Part shown: positions 26,478-34,788 of the stretch, in pieces
Position numbering within the stretch: the stretch's first letter is position 1
Layout of the letters: each line of letters starts with the position of its first letter
DNA from: JACZST01 sp964195155
GTDB lineage: Bacteria > Actinomycetota > Acidimicrobiia > Spongiisociales > UBA5794
Direction of reading: 5' to 3'
Assembly (NCBI GenBank): GCA_964195155.1
Contig: CAXMOP010000115.1
Span: 1-64,000, forward strand
DNA: 64,000 nucleotides
Position numbers and translations under genes: made by a program
The notes under the pieces: generated by a model
Database searches by the model: none
Seen by the model: the letters and a program-made list of their open reading frames with translations, nothing else
What the model was told of the DNA's origin: nothing

Positions 26478-28079
26478 CTAGGAACCGGGCCGGTACCGGC
26501 CGAATACGCCTTCGAGCGTCGTTGAGACCTCGCCGACCGTGGCCCCCACCCGAAGAGCCTCTCGCATCGGATACAGCAGGTTGCCATCCCCGGTGGCCGC
26601 ATCCCGGACGGCGGCGAGCGAATCGAGGGCATCTTCGTCACGACCGGCGCGGTGTGCCTTCAGCGCCCGAATCTGATCGGCCTCGGTCTCCGGGTCGACC
26701 TGGAGCACCGCTATGGCCGGGCCCCCCTCCCCGCCTGGCGCGCTACTCCCCCCCAACGGGGGAGGGACTTCTCCCTGGTAACGATTCACGCCAACGATGG
26801 TCACGGCGCCGGACTCAACACCGCGGGCGTACCGGTAGGCAGCCTCCTCGATCGCACCTTGCTGAAAACCGGCTTCGATGGCCGCAACCGCGCCGCCGAA
26901 GCCGTCGATGCGCTCGATCAACTCGGTTGCCTCGGCTTCGAGGCGGTCGGTGAGCGCCTCCACGAAATACGATCCGGCCAGCGGGTCGACCACTGCAGTC
27001 ACCCCGGTCTCATCGGCCAGGATCTGCTGCGTTCTGAGAGCGACCAATGCGGCCTCCTCCGTCGGCAGGCCCAGCGCCTCGTCAAAGGAGTTGGTGTGCA
27101 AGGACTGGGTTCCGCCCAGCGTTGCGGCCAACGCCTGATAAGCGGTGCGAGTGATGTTGTTCAACGGTTGCTGGGCGGTGAGGGACGAGCCTGCGGTCTG
27201 GGTGTGGAACCGCATTCGCCAGGACTCCGGTGCGCTGGCCCCGATGCGTTCTCGCATCAGGCGCGCCCACAGCCGCCGGGCGGCACGGTATTTGGCTGCC
27301 TCCTCGAACAACCCGTTGTGGGCGTTCCAGAAGAACGACAGCCTTGGAGCAAACACATCGAGATCCAGCCCCGCGCGACGGGCCGCTTCGACATAGGCCA
27401 GACCGTCGGCGATGGTGAACGCGATCTCCTGGGCGGCGGTCGAGCCGGCCTCGCGGATGTGGTACCCGCTGATCGAGATCGTGTTCCAGTTGGGAAGGGC
27501 CTCAACGCAGTAGCCAAACAGATCGGTCACCAGGCGCATCGACGGCTCCGGCGGATAGATGTACGTGCCCCGTGCGATGTACTCCTTCAAAATGTCGTTC
27601 TGCACCGTGCCGCGGATCCGCTCCGGCGCCGCGCCCTGTTCGGTCGCCACCAGCTCGTAGAGGAGCAACAGGATTGCCGCGGTGGCGTTGATGGTCATCG
27701 AGGTGGTCACCTCGTCGAGAGGGATCTGATCAAACAGCCGGCGCATGTCCTCGATCGAGTCGATGGCCACCCCGACCTTTCCCACCTCACCGGCGGCCAT
27801 CTGGTGATCCGAGTCGTATCCCATTTGGGTAGGCAGGTCGAAGGCCACCGAAAGCCCGGTCTGTCCGCCGTCGAGGAGTGCGCGGAATCGCCGGTTGGTG
27901 TCGTCGGCGTCGCCAAATCCGGCGTACTGGCGGATGGTCCACGGCCGCTCGGTATACATCGAGGCGTACGGCCCACGCGTGTACGGGTACTCCCCAGGCT
28001 CTCCAAGCTGTTTCGCGGGATCCCACCCGGCGAGATCGTCGGCGGTGTAATCCATCTTCGACGGTTGGTCTTCTGCCAT
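26478..28079 (-). CDS. Methylmalonyl-CoA mutase large subunit, catalytic part only
   Basis: A 533-aa TIM-barrel subunit without the C-terminal B12-binding domain, which must come from a separate small subunit not in the window. The family motifs are YAGFGDADDTNRRFRALLDG, SVAFDLPTQMGYDSDH, ISGYHIREAGSTAAQE and the end-of-barrel GVNRYQ. It turns methylmalonyl-CoA into succinyl-CoA with adenosylcobalamin; the cobalamin adenosyltransferase is at 34211. Odd feature: residues about 438-453 (near PPPLGGSSAPGGEGG) are an in-frame insertion made of the palindromic element also found at 30795. ATG at 28079 is preferred over the GTG directly before it. Confidence 0.9.
   Translation of the reverse strand: MAEDQPSKMDYTADDLAGWDPAKQLGEPGEYPYTRGPYASMYTERPWTIRQYAGFGDADDTNRRFRALLDGGQTGLSVAFDLPTQMGYDSDHQMAAGEVGKVGVAIDSIEDMRRLFDQIPLDEVTTSMTINATAAILLLLYELVATEQGAAPERIRGTVQNDILKEYIARGTYIYPPEPSMRLVTDLFGYCVEALPNWNTISISGYHIREAGSTAAQEIAFTIADGLAYVEAARRAGLDLDVFAPRLSFFWNAHNGLFEEAAKYRAARRLWARLMRERIGASAPESWRMRFHTQTAGSSLTAQQPLNNITRTAYQALAATLGGTQSLHTNSFDEALGLPTEEAALVALRTQQILADETGVTAVVDPLAGSYFVEALTDRLEAEATELIERIDGFGGAVAAIEAGFQQGAIEEAAYRYARGVESGAVTIVGVNRYQGEVPPPLGGSSAPGGEGGPAIAVLQVDPETEADQIRALKAHRAGRDEDALDSLAAVRDAATGDGNLLYPMREALRVGATVGEVSTTLEGVFGRYRPGS
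26721..26766 (-). repeat. GC-rich palindromic element inside the mutase gene
   Basis: Read on the minus strand this matches the intergenic element at 30795-30841: CCTCCCCC, a 3-base loop, GGGGG, then AGCGCGCCAGGCG and GGGAGGGGG. It adds about 16 Pro/Gly/Ser-rich residues where other mutases have a short linker after the barrel. The frame is kept. Confidence 0.7.
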
Positions 28080-28110
28080 CACATACCCCTCATATTTGGA
28101 GGGTCTTCCT

Positions 28111-30705
28111 ATGCTTTTTGGCGATGGTACCCAGGGGGGCCATTTCTATTCCCCACCTCCACCGGTCTATTCGCCACCAGCAAGAACGTTCATGACCATG
28201 GATCCCAATATCCACGAGGCCCATCGCAGGGACCGCCGCCGCAGGCGGCTCCCATCGTTACTGCTGCTCACGATCATTGTGATCGTCGGGGCGAGCTGGG
28301 TCGGGTTGTTCGGGTTCCTCGGCTCCACCTCCGCAATGGGCACCGTCGAGGAAGTGGAGGAGCGGTTTCTCTGCGACATCAGCGGCGTCGATCTTTCCTT
28401 CCCCGATGTTTCCCGCCTCTCCGCGGTCGAGACCAGCGATGGCGTCGAGCTGGGCAAGCTCTCAGAGCGGAACAGCCAGCCGATCCCGATCGACGAGATC
28501 CCCGAGCTCGTGGTCAATGCGTTGCTCTCCGCCGAAGACAAGAGCTTCTACGAGCACGAGGGGGTCGACTTCCTGGCGGTGTTCCGTGCCGCCACCAGCG
28601 GTGGCGAGAGCGGTGCTTCCACGATCACCCAACAGGTCGTGAAGCAGAACTTCCTCAGCTCGGATCGCACCATCGAGCGAAAGATCTGTGAGGCGCAGTT
28701 GGCGACCGAGCTGGAACGCCTATATACGAAGGACCAGATCCTCGAGTTCTATGCCAACTCGGTCTTTTTCGGCGCCAACGCCTACGGGATCACGGCGGCA
28801 GCCCAGGAGTACTTCGGGAAGCCGCTCGAGGACCTCGACGCTGCCGAGGCTGCCACGTTGGTCAGCCCGATCAGGAACCCAAGCTTCTACCACCCACGCC
28901 AGAACCCGAGCAACGCCATCGGTGTCCGCAATCGCACCATCGCGAGCATGGAGGAGAACGGGTTCATCACCGCCGAGGAAGCAACCGCGGCCAAGAGCCA
29001 GTCACTTGGTGTGCTCCCCCACTCCGAACGCGAGGAACTCGCTCCACAGGTCATGATCGCGGTGCGTCGCGCATTGCTTGACGACACCACAAACCGATTT
29101 GGTCTCGGCACTACCTATACCGAGCGCAAGCAAGCGGTGTTCGGGTGCCCGGCTGCGGACACCACGTGCGCCGGCGGGGGCGGCCTGAATATCGAAGTCA
29201 CCGTCAACTTCGATTGGCAAACCGAAGGAACCCGGATCTTGCGGGCCTGGTATCGGCACGATGCCGGCGGGCCAACCGGCGCCATCGCGACCGTGGAGAA
29301 TGCGACCGGCGCGATTCGCGTGCTGGCGTCTGGCGTCGAGTACGGCACCGACCTCGCCGCCGGGGAGCGGCCATACGACCTTGCTCTCGAAGGGCGACGC
29401 CACGCCGGGTCGGCATTCAAGCCCTACACGCTGGCGGCGGCGCTCGAAAGCGGTGATCTGAACGGGCGGCCGGTCACCTTGAACTCGTACTGGGACCGAG
29501 GCAGGCCGGCCGTGATCGATTGTGGCTTCCCGTGTTCCTCGCGCGGCAATTTTTGGGTGGTCGATGCGGGCCTGAACACCCCTCATGAGTTGCGTACCCT
29601 CGAGTCCGCAACGGTGTCGTCGCTGAATCCTGTCTACGCCAGGTTGATTGCCGCCATCGGCGCCGAGCCGGTCGTCGACATGGCCTATCGGCTCGGCATC
29701 CGCACGTCGGAGGTGAAGCCGGTGTATGCGGTGACCCTGGGCGCAGCGTCGGTCAGTCCGCTGGAGATGGCATCTGCGTACTCGACCTTCGCCAACCAGG
29801 GGAACTACCTGGAGCCTTACCTGATCGAACGGATCACCGACTCGTCGGGCAACGTGATCTACCAGCATCGTCCCCAGCCGGAGCGAGTGCTCTCGCCGCA
29901 AATCGCTGCGGCGGTGACGACGACGCTCGAAAAGGTCGTCGCCGGGGGCACCGGTACCCGGGCCAAGATAGACCGGCCGCAGGCGGGCAAGACCGGAACG
30001 GCAACCGACAACACCGACGTGTGGTTCGTCGGATTCATCCCGCAATACTCCACTGCGGTGTGGGTCGGCTATCCCGACGGCGCGGTTCCGATGAAGAACT
30101 TCACGATCTTTAACGACGTCGAAGGCCGCGAGCAGTCGATTCGCCAGGCCTTCGGGGGCACGGTCGCCGCTCCCGCCTGGCGCCAGTTCATGCTCTACCT
30201 CACCGACGGTCTCGAGGTTCTCGACTTTCCCGAGCCGCCGGAGGGCACCAGCCAGTACTACCGCGTGCCGGGGACGCGGGTACCCAATATCAACCTCGAG
30301 AACATGAACCTCGCCAGGATCGAGGATCTGATCTATGCCGCCCACCTGCGCGTCGCGCTCGTCGAGGTCCCATCGCTCGAAGAGGTGGACACGCTGCTCA
30401 GCATGACGCCGGGATCGGGCGCGTCGATGGGTCAGGGCGGGGCCGTGACCATCGAGATCTCGATCGGCATCCCTGAGGAGATCGTGAGCCCGAACCTGGT
30501 CGGTCTGCCGGTAATCGAAGTCGATCCCACCCTCAATGCGTTCCTCGCCGAGTTCGCCGTCCAGCTCAACTGGGTGCGGCAAGATGTCGAGACACCCGAT
30601 CCCGCCCAGTGGGGACGCGTCGTCGCCACCGACCCCCCGCCGGGGGCCCTGGTGAGGCCCGGCGACACGATCATCGTGTCGGTTGGAGTCCAGCCAAGTA
30701 GCTGA
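28111..30705 (+). CDS. Class A penicillin-binding protein with PASTA-like C-terminus
   Basis: Polymerises and cross-links peptidoglycan on the outer face of the membrane. The 864-aa protein has a short cytoplasmic N-terminus, one membrane helix (LPSLLLLTIIVIVGASWVGL), a transglycosylase domain with SAEDKSFYEHEGVD and GASTITQQVVKQ, and a transpeptidase domain with S434-x-x-K437 (SAFK), S504-L-N506 and K627-T-G. The last 140 residues hold PASTA-like repeats (VPSLEEVDTLL, SPNLVGLPV, DPPPGALVRPGDTI). ATG at 28111 is chosen because GGAGGG lies a few bases upstream; TTG at 28096 is the alternative. Only about 30 bp separate it from the divergent mutase gene. Confidence 0.93.
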   Translation: MLFGDGTQGGHFYSPPPPVYSPPARTFMTMDPNIHEAHRRDRRRRRLPSLLLLTIIVIVGASWVGLFGFLGSTSAMGTVEEVEERFLCDISGVDLSFPDVSRLSAVETSDGVELGKLSERNSQPIPIDEIPELVVNALLSAEDKSFYEHEGVDFLAVFRAATSGGESGASTITQQVVKQNFLSSDRTIERKICEAQLATELERLYTKDQILEFYANSVFFGANAYGITAAAQEYFGKPLEDLDAAEAATLVSPIRNPSFYHPRQNPSNAIGVRNRTIASMEENGFITAEEATAAKSQSLGVLPHSEREELAPQVMIAVRRALLDDTTNRFGLGTTYTERKQAVFGCPAADTTCAGGGGLNIEVTVNFDWQTEGTRILRAWYRHDAGGPTGAIATVENATGAIRVLASGVEYGTDLAAGERPYDLALEGRRHAGSAFKPYTLAAALESGDLNGRPVTLNSYWDRGRPAVIDCGFPCSSRGNFWVVDAGLNTPHELRTLESATVSSLNPVYARLIAAIGAEPVVDMAYRLGIRTSEVKPVYAVTLGAASVSPLEMASAYSTFANQGNYLEPYLIERITDSSGNVIYQHRPQPERVLSPQIAAAVTTTLEKVVAGGTGTRAKIDRPQAGKTGTATDNTDVWFVGFIPQYSTAVWVGYPDGAVPMKNFTIFNDVEGREQSIRQAFGGTVAAPAWRQFMLYLTDGLEVLDFPEPPEGTSQYYRVPGTRVPNINLENMNLARIEDLIYAAHLRVALVEVPSLEEVDTLLSMTPGSGASMGQGGAVTIEISIGIPEEIVSPNLVGLPVIEVDPTLNAFLAEFAVQLNWVRQDVETPDPAQWGRVVATDPPPGALVRPGDTIIVSVGVQPSS

Positions 30706-30766
30706 GTCGCGAGTCGCGAGTCGCGAGTCATGAGAACCTCTCACGCATCTCGCGTCTCGCATCTGG
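30704..30766. repeat. Heptamer array GAGTCGC after the PBP gene
   Basis: At least four perfect GAGTCGC units start at the PBP stop codon and decay into CTCGCGTCTCGCATC. Confidence 0.87.
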
Positions 30767-30794
30767 TCGGACCCCCAGCTAGGCGAATTCGTTG

Positions 30795-30841
30795 CCTCCC
30801 CCTCAGGGGGAGGTGCCGAGCGCCAGCGAGGCGGAGGGGGT
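30795..30841 (+). repeat. GC-rich palindromic element, intergenic copy
   Basis: CCTCCCCC-TCA-GGGGGAGG forms a tight hairpin followed by TGCCGAGCGCCAGCGAGGCG and GAGGGGG, which can pair back to the first arm. It resembles the CTCCCCC...GGGGGAGG elements scattered between genes in many bacterial genomes. A second copy interrupts the mutase gene at 26721-26766. Confidence 0.75.
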
Positions 30842-30952
30842 CAAAGCCTTGCCGCGACCACGGTTCGACCCCCTCGCCTCCCGACTGTCGGGGCTCCCCC
30901 CTTTTCGGCTACTCGCTTCGCGCGCTTCCAGTGACCAGGTTTGTCCGTCCGG

Positions 30953-31000
30953 ACTCGGTCACCGGTCACCGGTCACCGGTCCCTGGTCACTGGTCATTGG
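30953..31000. repeat. Heptamer array GGTCACC / GGTCACT
   Basis: About six units with a 7-bp period; the unit GGTCACC is itself a palindrome around its centre. It belongs to the same class as the array at 11434. Confidence 0.85.
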
Positions 31001-31065
31001 GATCTGCTCGCGTCACGGGTCTCGGGTCTGGCGATGCTATTCTTCGCGCTCTCAGCTCGGCCTAC

Positions 31066-31101
31066 TTGACTATAAGGGCGCCTAGCTGTACCTATATACC
31101 T
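31066..31101 (+). promoter_or_regulatory. Putative leaderless promoter
   Basis: TTGACT at 31066-31071, a 17-bp spacer and TACCTA at 31089-31094 form a sigma-70-like promoter. The ATG at 31102 is 7 bp past the -10 box, so the transcript would be leaderless, a common state in actinobacteria. No ribosome binding site precedes the ATG, which fits. Confidence 0.55.
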
Positions 31102-31605
31102 ATGTCAGACTCGGCGGCGTCCGAAGCATCCCTCGCCGACGGTGTACGTCCTCCCACCGCTTCGATCAGGGAATCCGCGCCACCCTCGGGCGTCGCCGAG
31201 CATGACCAGTTCCTACCGAGTGGCCGGCCCATGTCCGCCCCCGCGGCTCCCCGGCCCACCGCTTCGATCCGGCCGCATCTTCGGCCCGTGGCATGGCGCG
31301 GGACCGGCGTGCGGAGCGGATTCTCCACCGACGATCCCTATGTGCGCCGCTTCTGGACGGCGGCCATAGGTCCGGGAGCGGTCGCGGACCTGATGCGTCT
31401 CGCCGTTGCCGCAGAGCGCGGCCGCTCCCTCCCCCGCCCCGAAGCCATCGGTGTCCTCGTCCGGGAGGACCTGGCTCGGTGGGTGGAGGGACGGCTGTTC
31501 GTGCGCACGACGATCCCGCCGCTGTCTGCCGCCCAGGAACGCCGCCTCAGCCCGGGGCTGAAGCGAGAGCACCGCGCCTCCCCGCAGCCTGCCGCGTCGA
31601 GCTAG
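31102..31605 (+). CDS. Hypothetical protein with disordered N-terminus
   Basis: A 167-aa protein. The first 65 residues are Pro/Ser/Ala-rich and contain a small internal duplication (PTASIR twice, from the 15-bp DNA repeat CCCACCGCTTCGATC at 31154 and 31257). The C-terminal 95 residues (FSTDDPYVRRFWTAAIGPGA, then VADLMRLAVAAERG) look like a compact helical domain that I do not recognise. It ends 10 bp before the rhodanese-ThiF gene on the same strand, so the two may be co-transcribed. ATG at 31102 fits the promoter just upstream. Confidence 0.65.
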   Translation: MSDSAASEASLADGVRPPTASIRESAPPSGVAEHDQFLPSGRPMSAPAAPRPTASIRPHLRPVAWRGTGVRSGFSTDDPYVRRFWTAAIGPGAVADLMRLAVAAERGRSLPRPEAIGVLVREDLARWVEGRLFVRTTIPPLSAAQERRLSPGLKREHRASPQPAASS

Positions 31606-31615
31606 CGTTGTCGCC

Positions 31616-32728
31616 ATGGACTACCGGCGGCTCATCGAGCAATACCGCTCGGAAGTATCCGAGTTCTCGCCGTCGGAGGCGAAGACGGAAGACTTCGCCG
31701 TCGTGATCGACGTCCGGGAACCCGTACAGCGTCTCGAAGGATCGATCGCCGATTCGATCGCCATGCCGAGGTCCGTCCTGGAACGAGAGATCAATGGAAC
31801 GGTGCCGGACCGCGACGCGTCGATCCTCCTGTACTGCGTCGTCGGTGAGAGCTCGATCCTGGCCGCCCACACACTGCAGGCGCTCGGCTACCGCAACGTG
31901 AGCTCGTTGGCCGGCGGCTTCCGTCGATGGAAGGCCGACGGAAACCCCATCGTCCTCGATGACGCACTCGCCGCCGATGAGCGCATCCGATACGACCGCC
32001 AGATTCGGCTCGACGAGATCGGCACCTCAGGTCAGCAGCGATTGCTCGCTTCTCGGGCACTGTTGATCGGAGCCGGCGGGCTTGGCTCCCCCGCCGCGCT
32101 CTACCTGGCTGCCGCTGGAGTCGGCTCCATCGGGATTGTCGACTTCGACCGGGTCGACGTGACCAATCTTCACCGGCAGATCCTGCACGACACGCCATCG
32201 ATTGGAAGGGCGAAGACCGATTCGGCGGCCGAGCGGCTCGAAGCCCTGAACCCCGACGTCAAGGTCGAGGTCCACGGCATCCAGGTGTCGGACGAGAACG
32301 CGGTCGGCCTCGTGTCGGGCTACGACGTGATCATCGATGCCTCGGACAACTTCCCCACCAGGCTCGCCCTCAACGACGCCTCGATTGCCACGGGGGTTCC
32401 ACTGGTGCACGGATCGGCGCTGCGTTTCGAAGGAACGGTGGCAGTCTTCGACCCACCCAACGGTCCGTGCTATCGATGCCTGTTCCCCATCCTCCCGCAG
32501 GACGCGGCAACCTGCTCGGACGTCGGCGTCCTCGGAGCGTTGACCGGCGTCATCGGCTCGACCCAGGCCGTCGAGGCGATCAAGCTATTGCTCGGTGTCC
32601 GGCCCCTCTCCGGCGAGTTCCTCACCTACAACGCCCTCGACTCCCACTGGGCGAGGTACCGCTTCGAGAAGGACCCGCAGTGCCCTGCCTGCGGCGCAGA
32701 GTCCAGAGTCGAGAGGCCAGAGTCCTGA
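31616..32728 (+). CDS. Rhodanese-ThiF/MoeB fusion, sulfur-carrier adenylyltransferase
   Basis: Activates a ubiquitin-like sulfur carrier (MoaD, ThiS or CysO type) by adenylation and probably loads sulfur on it. The 370-aa protein has an N-terminal rhodanese domain (residues 1-112, candidate persulfide cysteine C74 in LLYCVVGES) and a ThiF/MoeB domain (118-370). The latter has the ATP loop GAGGLGSPA at 152-160, TNLHRQIL, C300 in AATCSDVGVLG and a zinc site C285/C288 with C356/C359. In MoeZ and Uba4 the rhodanese domain is C-terminal, so the order here is reversed. Its last residues (RVERPES) are encoded in the heptamer repeat that follows. Confidence 0.88.
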   Translation: MDYRRLIEQYRSEVSEFSPSEAKTEDFAVVIDVREPVQRLEGSIADSIAMPRSVLEREINGTVPDRDASILLYCVVGESSILAAHTLQALGYRNVSSLAGGFRRWKADGNPIVLDDALAADERIRYDRQIRLDEIGTSGQQRLLASRALLIGAGGLGSPAALYLAAAGVGSIGIVDFDRVDVTNLHRQILHDTPSIGRAKTDSAAERLEALNPDVKVEVHGIQVSDENAVGLVSGYDVIIDASDNFPTRLALNDASIATGVPLVHGSALRFEGTVAVFDPPNGPCYRCLFPILPQDAATCSDVGVLGALTGVIGSTQAVEAIKLLLGVRPLSGEFLTYNALDSHWARYRFEKDPQCPACGAESRVERPES

Positions 32729-32789
32729 GCAAGAGGCCCGAGTCCGACTCTCGACTCATGACTCTCGACTTAAGGCTCTCGACTCATGA
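32698..32789. repeat. Heptamer-like array overlapping two convergent gene ends
   Basis: Repeats of GAGTCC, GACTCTC and GACTCAT with a 7-bp period fill the end of the ThiF gene, the 41-bp spacer and the end of pepA. Both reading frames run into the array: RVERPES on one side, MSREP on the other. The array has thus supplied C-terminal codons to two proteins. Confidence 0.82.
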
Positions 32790-34224
32790 CTGCTGCTAGC
32801 TCCACAAGGGTTCTGACGCCGAAACCGGATCCACCCTTGACCATGTAGTGATCGGTCTTGTCCGCCCGCGCTGGCCCGGCGATGTCCAGGTGCACCCAGG
32901 GCCGGTCCCCGGCGAACTCGGCAAGAAACAGGGCTGCGTTGATGGTGCCGCCCCAGTTGTCGTCTGCGATGTTCTGCAGGTCGGCGATCGACGAGTCGAG
33001 CTTCTGGCGGTATTCATGTTCCAGGGGAAGCTGCCACCACTTCTCTCCGGCGAATCGGCCGGCGGCGAGCACCGACTCTATTGCGTCCTCGTCGTTGCCG
33101 AGCACCGCACCGATGAGCTGGCCGAGGGCAACCTTGGCGGCGCCGGTCAGCGTGGCGATGTCGACCACGAGGTCGACGTCGGCATCCGCGGCGATGCCGA
33201 GACCATCTGCCAACACCAGCCGGCCCTCGGCATCGGTGTTCAGCACTTCGACGGTCTTGCCGCCGTATGCGGTGAACACGTCGCCCGGGCGTTGCGCGGC
33301 GCCGCCGGTCATGTTCTCGGTGAGAGGAGCCACACCGATCACCCGAATCGGCAGGCCGAGCGCGGCAATGGCCTGCATGGCGCCGAAGACGGTCGCGGCT
33401 CCCGCCATGTCGGTCTTCATCGCCTCCATGCCCTTGGCCGGCTTGATCGACAGTCCGCCCGAGTCAAAGACGATTCCCTTGCCGACCAGAGCCAGCGATG
33501 TGGAGGCGTCGTCTGGCTCGTAACGGAGCAGCACCATGCGGGGAGGACTGGTGGCACCGGAAGCGACGGCGAGCAGCCCGCCGTAGCCGCGGGATCGTGC
33601 CTCTTGCTCGTCGACGATCTCGACTTCGACTCCGGCGATCCCTGCGGCGCGCTCGGCGAGTACCGCCGGTGGCTTGTCGCCCGCCGGCTCATTGACCAGA
33701 TCCCGTGTGAAGTTGACGCCCGCGGCGATCTTGGATGCCCGTTCGATCGCAGCACCGGCGCCGTCTTCGGCCTCCAGGAGCACGAGCCGCTCGGTCCTAC
33801 GCTCCTTCGGTTCTGATCGGTACTCGTCGAATGAATAGGATCCGAGCAGAAAGCCAAGGGCCACCGCCTCGGCGGCCCCTTCGACGTCGACCAGATGCAA
33901 TGTGGTGGCGACCTTTGCCAAGGGACGGGCGGCTCGGCCGAGGGTGCCGGCTGCCCTTCGGATCGCCTCGGCATCGACCTCGTCGCCGAGACCGAGAAAC
34001 AGCACCTCGGTGAAGCCGGTCTCCCCCCCGGGGACCGCGACCTGCTGGCCGGTCTTGCCGCTGAACTCACGCGCTGCGAGGTACTCGTCGAGCCAGTCGC
34101 CGAGCCGCTCGGAGACTGCGGCTCCCCCAGGCCCGTAGGTAGAATCGGCGAATACCGGCACGGCGAGCAAGTCGCCGGCCGCTTCGGCGAGGGATCCTCC
34201 TGTTTCGATCTCAGTCATCGGCAT
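32770..34224 (-). CDS. pepA: Leucyl aminopeptidase, M17 family
   Basis: A cytoplasmic two-metal aminopeptidase. The 484-aa protein has an N-terminal regulatory domain (about 1-160) and a catalytic domain with VGKGIVFDSGGLSIKP, GMEAMKTDMAGAA and the signature NTDAEGRLVLAD. The metal ligands (Lys, Asp, Asp, Asp, Glu) are all in place. The start overlaps the end of the cobalamin adenosyltransferase gene by 14 bp; ATG at 34218 two codons later is also possible. The final residues come from the repeat array at the convergent junction. Confidence 0.94.
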   Translation of the reverse strand: MPMTEIETGGSLAEAAGDLLAVPVFADSTYGPGGAAVSERLGDWLDEYLAAREFSGKTGQQVAVPGGETGFTEVLFLGLGDEVDAEAIRRAAGTLGRAARPLAKVATTLHLVDVEGAAEAVALGFLLGSYSFDEYRSEPKERRTERLVLLEAEDGAGAAIERASKIAAGVNFTRDLVNEPAGDKPPAVLAERAAGIAGVEVEIVDEQEARSRGYGGLLAVASGATSPPRMVLLRYEPDDASTSLALVGKGIVFDSGGLSIKPAKGMEAMKTDMAGAATVFGAMQAIAALGLPIRVIGVAPLTENMTGGAAQRPGDVFTAYGGKTVEVLNTDAEGRLVLADGLGIAADADVDLVVDIATLTGAAKVALGQLIGAVLGNDEDAIESVLAAGRFAGEKWWQLPLEHEYRQKLDSSIADLQNIADDNWGGTINAALFLAEFAGDRPWVHLDIAGPARADKTDHYMVKGGSGFGVRTLVELAAVMSREP

Positions 34225-34762
34225 CCTCTCGACTGGGGAGCCATTCGCCCTCGACGGAGCGAGCCAGCATGTACAGATAGTCGGCGAGCCGGTTGAGGTA
34301 GACGATGACGAGACTGTCTTCGACCGGTCCGTCGGTTGCCCAGGTCACGGCCCGGCGCTCGGCCCGCCGAACCACGGATCTCGCCACGTCAATCGACGCT
34401 GCCACCGGGTCACCGCCCGGCACGATGAACTCCGTCGGCATCCCGCGCTCGTCGACAATGGCGTCGATCCGGGCCTCGAGACCGTCGATCATCGACTGAT
34501 CAACCCGGCTCACACCGTCCTCGAGCTTTGCCCGGTTCGCCGCAGCGGTGGCAAGTTCGGCACCGACTACGAACAATTGGCGCTGCACGGCCAGCAGCGC
34601 CTCGGCGACCGGAGCGCCGGCCGATGCCCGGGCAACACCAAGCAGAGAAACCGACTCGTCGACGGTGCCGTAGGCCTCGGGACCGATCTCATCCTTTGCC
34701 ACACGCCCTCCATGGAACAACCCGGTCGAGCCGTCGTCGCCACGCCGGGTGTAGATCCGCAT
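34211..34762 (-). CDS. PduO-type cob(I)alamin adenosyltransferase
   Basis: Transfers adenosyl from ATP to cob(I)alamin, making the cofactor needed by the methylmalonyl-CoA mutase encoded at 26478. The 183-aa protein has the N-terminal ATP-binding RIYTRRGDDGSTGLFHGGRV, the helical core SRVDQSMIDGLEARIDAI, FIVPGGDPVAASIDVARSVV with RRAER, and YLNRLADYLYMLAR. In most relatives the second motif reads DELNS; here it is DESVSLLG, an unusual change close to the active site. ATG at 34762 starts just before the conserved RIYTRRGD motif. Confidence 0.92.
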   Translation of the reverse strand: MRIYTRRGDDGSTGLFHGGRVAKDEIGPEAYGTVDESVSLLGVARASAGAPVAEALLAVQRQLFVVGAELATAAANRAKLEDGVSRVDQSMIDGLEARIDAIVDERGMPTEFIVPGGDPVAASIDVARSVVRRAERRAVTWATDGPVEDSLVIVYLNRLADYLYMLARSVEGEWLPSREDADD

Positions 34763-34788
34763 TGCGGTGAGACTAGGACTCGGTCCGC

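Larger units (their letters stand above)
30706..31101. other. 396-bp non-coding stretch rich in repeats
   Basis: No credible gene was found here. It holds, in order, the GAGTCGC array, a GC-rich palindromic element (30795-30841), a further GC-rich inverted segment to about 30900 with the runs GACCCCCTC and GGGGCTCCCCCC, a GGTCACC-type heptamer array (30953-31000), and a promoter before the gene at 31102. Confidence 0.8.

Noticed and set aside
29002..30762. 586-codon frame antisense to the PBP gene
   Set aside because: The sequence is Arg/Asp/His-rich without motifs, whereas the plus strand has every PBP active-site motif.
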